Positions 61,188-64,000 of a stretch of 64,000 nt of DNA are shown piece after piece; positions within the stretch are counted from its first letter, which is position 1; each line of letters starts with the position of its first letter. Position numbers and translations under genes: made by a program. The notes below the pieces were generated by a model that was given only the letters and a program-made list of their open reading frames with translations, did not search any database and had not been told where the DNA came from. Source of the DNA: Bradyrhizobium lablabi (GTDB lineage: Bacteria > Pseudomonadota > Alphaproteobacteria > Rhizobiales > Xanthobacteraceae); contig NZ_LT670844.1 of NCBI RefSeq assembly GCF_900141755.1, positions 3,348,001 to 3,412,000 of the forward strand, in the 5' to 3' direction.

Positions 61188-64000
61188 ATGCCGAAAACCT
61201 CCCCAACAGCCGCCGCGAAGCCCGTTGCCGTCAAAGCCCCTGCTAAGGGCGCCCATGTCTTTCTGGTCGACGGTTCCTCCTATATTTTCCGCGCCTATCA
61301 CGCGCTGCCGCCGTTGAACCGCAAATCCGACGGCCTGCAGGTCAACGCCGTGCTCGGCTTCTGCAACATGCTGTGGAAGCTGTTGCGCGACATGCCGCTG
61401 GACAACCGGCCGACCCATCTCGCCATCGTGTTCGACAAGTCGGAAATCACCTTCCGCAACAAGCTTTACCCCGACTACAAGGCGCACCGGCCGCCGGCGC
61501 CGGACGATCTGATCCCGCAATTCGCGCTGATCCGCGAGGCCGTGCGCGCCTTCGATTTGCCCTGCCTGGAACAAATTGGCTTCGAGGCCGACGATCTGAT
61601 CGCGACCTATGCGCGCGAGGCCGGCGAGCGCGGCGCCACCACCACCATCGTCTCGTCGGACAAGGATTTGATGCAGCTCGTCACCGACAAGGTGACCATG
61701 TTCGACACCATGAAGGACCGCCGCATCGGCATTGCCGAGGTGATCGAAAAATTCGGCGTGGGACCTGAAAAAGTCGTCGAGGTGCAGGCGCTGGCGGGGG
61801 ATTCCACCGATAACGTGCCGGGCGTGCCCGGTATCGGCGTCAAGACCGCCGCGCAATTGATCGTCGAATACGGTGATCTCGAAACGCTGCTGTTGCGCGC
61901 CGGCGAGATAAAACAGCCGAAGCGGCGCGAGGCGCTGATCGAGAATGCCGAGAAGGCGCGGATTTCGCGACAATTGGTGCTGCTCGACGACAAGGTCGAG
62001 CTCGAGGTGCCGCTCGACGAACTCGCGGTACATGAGCCCGACGCGCGCAAATTGATCGCGTTCCTGAAGGCGATGGAGTTTTCCGCGCTGACGCGAAGGG
62101 TCGCCGAATATTCGCAGATCGATCCAGCGGATGTGGAAGCGGATGCGGGGATGAAAAGTGGCGCCAGTGTGTTTGCGCCTCTGCCGCTTGCGGAGAAGGT
62201 CGACGAATCCGGCAACGCGCCCAAGGGCGCGGCGAGTGGCGATTTGTTCGCCCGGGGAGACACCCCCACCCCACCCTCCCCCGCAAGCGGGAGAGGGAGC
62301 CTACCCGGCAAACCTGGAGGGGGCAAAGAAGACAAGGCCGCAAGCCTCAAGGGCACACCCATCTCGCTTGCCACCGCCCGCGCGGAGGCTGCGCGCAAAA
62401 CGCCGGTCGATCGCAGCAAGTACCAGACCATACGCAGTCTCGAACAGCTCAACGCCTGGATCGCGCGCGCGCACGAGGCCGGTCATTTCGCGATCGAGGC
62501 CAAGGCCAATTCGATCGATCCGATGCAGGCCGAGATCTGCGGCATTGCGCTCGCGCTCGCGCCCAACGACGCCTGCTATATCCCGCTCAGCCACAAACAG
62601 TCGGGCGATGGCGCCGGGCTGTTCGCCGCTGGTCTCGCGCCGGACCAGATCAAGACCGAGGACGCGCTTGAGGCGCTGCGGCCGCTATTGGAATCAGCGG
62701 GAATCCTCAAGATCGGTTTTAATATCAAGTTCAACGCCGTGATGTTCGCGCAACATGGCATCGTGCTGCGCAACCATGACGACGCCCAGCTGATGTCGTA
62801 TGCGCTCGACGCCGGCCGCAATTCGCATGGGCTCGACCAGCTGGCGCAAACCTGGCTCGGCCACGCCAGCATCAGCCACGGCGAACTGACCGGCAGCGGC
62901 AAGGGCAAGCTGACGTTCGACCAGGTCGCAATCGACAAGGCGACGGCCTATTCGGCCGAGGATGCCGATGTGATCCTGCGGTTATGGCGCGTCTTAAAAC
63001 CGCGGCTCGCCGCCGAACGCATGACCACCGTTTATGAGACGCTGGAGCGGCCGCTGATCTCGGTGCTGGCGCGGATGGAACGGCGCGGCATTTCGATCGA
63101 CCGCCAGGTGCTGTCGCGTCTGTCAGGTGAATTCGCCCAGACCGCGGCGCGGGTCGAGGCCGAGATTCAGGAGATCGCCGGCGAGCCGATCAATGTCGGC
63201 AGCCCCAAGCAACTCGGCGATATCATTTTCGGCAAGATGAATTTGCCCGGCGGCACCAAGACCAAGACCGGCGCGTGGTCGACCTCTGCGCAGGTGCTCG
63301 ACGACCTCGCCGAACAGGGCCACGAGTTTCCGAAAAAAATCCTGGAATGGCGGCAGGTTTCAAAACTGAAATCGACCTATACCGATGCGCTGCCGACTTA
63401 CGTGCATCCGCAGACCCACCGCGTCCACACCACCTACGCGCTGGCTGCAACCACCACCGGGCGGCTGTCGTCGAACGAGCCGAACCTGCAAAACATTCCG
63501 GTGCGCACTGAGGACGGCCGCAAAATCCGCCGCGCTTTTGTCGCGACGCCGGGACATAAACTGGTGTCGGCGGATTATTCGCAGATCGAATTGCGGCTGC
63601 TCGCCGAGATCGCCGACATTCCCGTGCTCAAGCAGGCGTTCCGCGACGGGCTCGACATCCACGCCATGACCGCGTCGGAGATGTTCGGCGTCCCGATCAA
63701 GGGGATGCCGGCCGAGGTGCGCCGCCGAGCGAAAGCGATCAATTTCGGCATCATCTACGGCATCTCGGCGTTCGGGCTCGCCAACCAGCTCGGCATCGCC
63801 CGCGAGGAAGCCTCCGCCTACATCAAGAAATACTTTGAGCGGTTTCCGGGCATTCGCGCCTATATGGACGCGACGCGGGATTTCTGCCGCAGATACGGCT
63901 ATGTCGAGACGCTGTTCGGCAGGAAATGCCACTATCCCGATATCAAGGCCTCCAATGCCTCGGTCCGTTCCTTCAACGAGCGCGCCGCGATTAACGCGCG
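61188..64000 (+). CDS. polA: DNA polymerase I (3' end cut by window)
   Basis: Repair and Okazaki-fragment polymerase; 937 codons lie in the window and about 60-80 more are expected. The 5' nuclease domain is ~20-310 (VFLVDGSSYIFRAYHALPPL, ALAGDSTDNVPGVPGIGVKT), then a linker, the 3'-5' exonuclease-like domain ~400-590, and the polymerase domain with RRIQN-region TTTGRLSSNEPNLQNIPVRT, motif A VSADYSQIELRLLAEI and motif B RRRAKAINFGIIYGISAFG. The linker at residues ~358-371 (TPTPPSPASGRGSL) is encoded by half a palindromic repeat, and the neighbouring linker is long and low in complexity. Confidence 0.95.
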   Translation, partial: MPKTSPTAAAKPVAVKAPAKGAHVFLVDGSSYIFRAYHALPPLNRKSDGLQVNAVLGFCNMLWKLLRDMPLDNRPTHLAIVFDKSEITFRNKLYPDYKAHRPPAPDDLIPQFALIREAVRAFDLPCLEQIGFEADDLIATYAREAGERGATTTIVSSDKDLMQLVTDKVTMFDTMKDRRIGIAEVIEKFGVGPEKVVEVQALAGDSTDNVPGVPGIGVKTAAQLIVEYGDLETLLLRAGEIKQPKRREALIENAEKARISRQLVLLDDKVELEVPLDELAVHEPDARKLIAFLKAMEFSALTRRVAEYSQIDPADVEADAGMKSGASVFAPLPLAEKVDESGNAPKGAASGDLFARGDTPTPPSPASGRGSLPGKPGGGKEDKAASLKGTPISLATARAEAARKTPVDRSKYQTIRSLEQLNAWIARAHEAGHFAIEAKANSIDPMQAEICGIALALAPNDACYIPLSHKQSGDGAGLFAAGLAPDQIKTEDALEALRPLLESAGILKIGFNIKFNAVMFAQHGIVLRNHDDAQLMSYALDAGRNSHGLDQLAQTWLGHASISHGELTGSGKGKLTFDQVAIDKATAYSAEDADVILRLWRVLKPRLAAERMTTVYETLERPLISVLARMERRGISIDRQVLSRLSGEFAQTAARVEAEIQEIAGEPINVGSPKQLGDIIFGKMNLPGGTKTKTGAWSTSAQVLDDLAEQGHEFPKKILEWRQVSKLKSTYTDALPTYVHPQTHRVHTTYALAATTTGRLSSNEPNLQNIPVRTEDGRKIRRAFVATPGHKLVSADYSQIELRLLAEIADIPVLKQAFRDGLDIHAMTASEMFGVPIKGMPAEVRRRAKAINFGIIYGISAFGLANQLGIAREEASAYIKKYFERFPGIRAYMDATRDFCRRYGYVETLFGRKCHYPDIKASNASVRSFNERAAINA
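62261..62299. repeat. Half palindromic repeat inside polA coding sequence
   Basis: CACCCCACCCTCCCCCGCAA followed by GCGGGAGAGGGAG, one arm of the CCCTCGCCCCGC/CCTCCCCCGC-type unit, in frame within the linker between the 5' nuclease and exonuclease domains. Confidence 0.75.

Overview
This GC-rich window reads as chromosome of an alphaproteobacterium of the Bradyrhizobium/Rhodopseudomonas/Afipia group (Nitrobacteraceae). The evidence is the aerobic (CobG/CobN-type) cobalamin pathway, the rpmH-rnpA-yidC-engB-DUF423-argB order, the dapD-dapE neighbourhood with fmt/truA/def, CtrA-like boxes, and many palindromic intergenic repeats of the kind seen in these genomes. The assignment is by gene content and repeats only; no search was run.

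1-15,589: cobalamin biosynthesis. A minus-strand operon runs hupE, a DUF1636 Cys protein, cobW, cobN, cobG, cobH and cobI (cut by the left edge), mostly coupled by short overlaps, behind a cobalamin riboswitch at 8,310-8,510. Divergent plus-strand genes cobU, cobO and cobQ follow. Next come cbiB (minus) and the threonine-phosphate decarboxylase (plus), whose start codons overlap in one CATG, and then a minus-strand operon of cobT, an alpha-ribazole-phosphatase-like gene and cobS. Together they cover cobalt uptake and insertion, ring methylation, adenosylation, amidation, aminopropanol attachment and nucleotide-loop assembly.

15,590-25,830: a genomic island between cobT and a tRNA-Arg gene. 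It holds a decayed recombinase tail, a cassette with an unrecognised 476-codon gene and a truncated DUF2293-type gene lying between two copies of a recombinase-end repeat, a DUF1778/GNAT toxin-antitoxin pair, an uncharacterised gene, a frameshifted gene, an extra aroE, remnants, and a large serine recombinase whose last codons lie inside the 3' end of tRNA-Arg(ACG), the probable attachment site.

25,798-53,900: ordinary chromosomal genes. These are a sensor kinase, rpmH/rnpA/yidC/engB, argB, a DUF1036 protein, a nucleotidase-like HAD enzyme, dapD, three tandem DUF805 membrane proteins, dapE, truA/fmt/def, rmuC, a GIY-YIG protein, an AmpG-type permease, recR/ybaB/dnaX, the SRP RNA, a HIT protein, nudC, a PfkB kinase, an Lrp-type regulator, a phosphohexomutase and a retropepsin-like protease.

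53,900-64,000: an IS4-type insertion sequence with a 9-bp target duplication sits inside a palindromic repeat. It is followed by hrpB, UDP-glucose dehydrogenase, an acyltransferase and the 5' part of polA. Palindromic repeats recur through the right half and several are translated: an in-frame block in hrpB, a half unit in polA, the last codons of ampG and probably the tail of the GIY-YIG gene.
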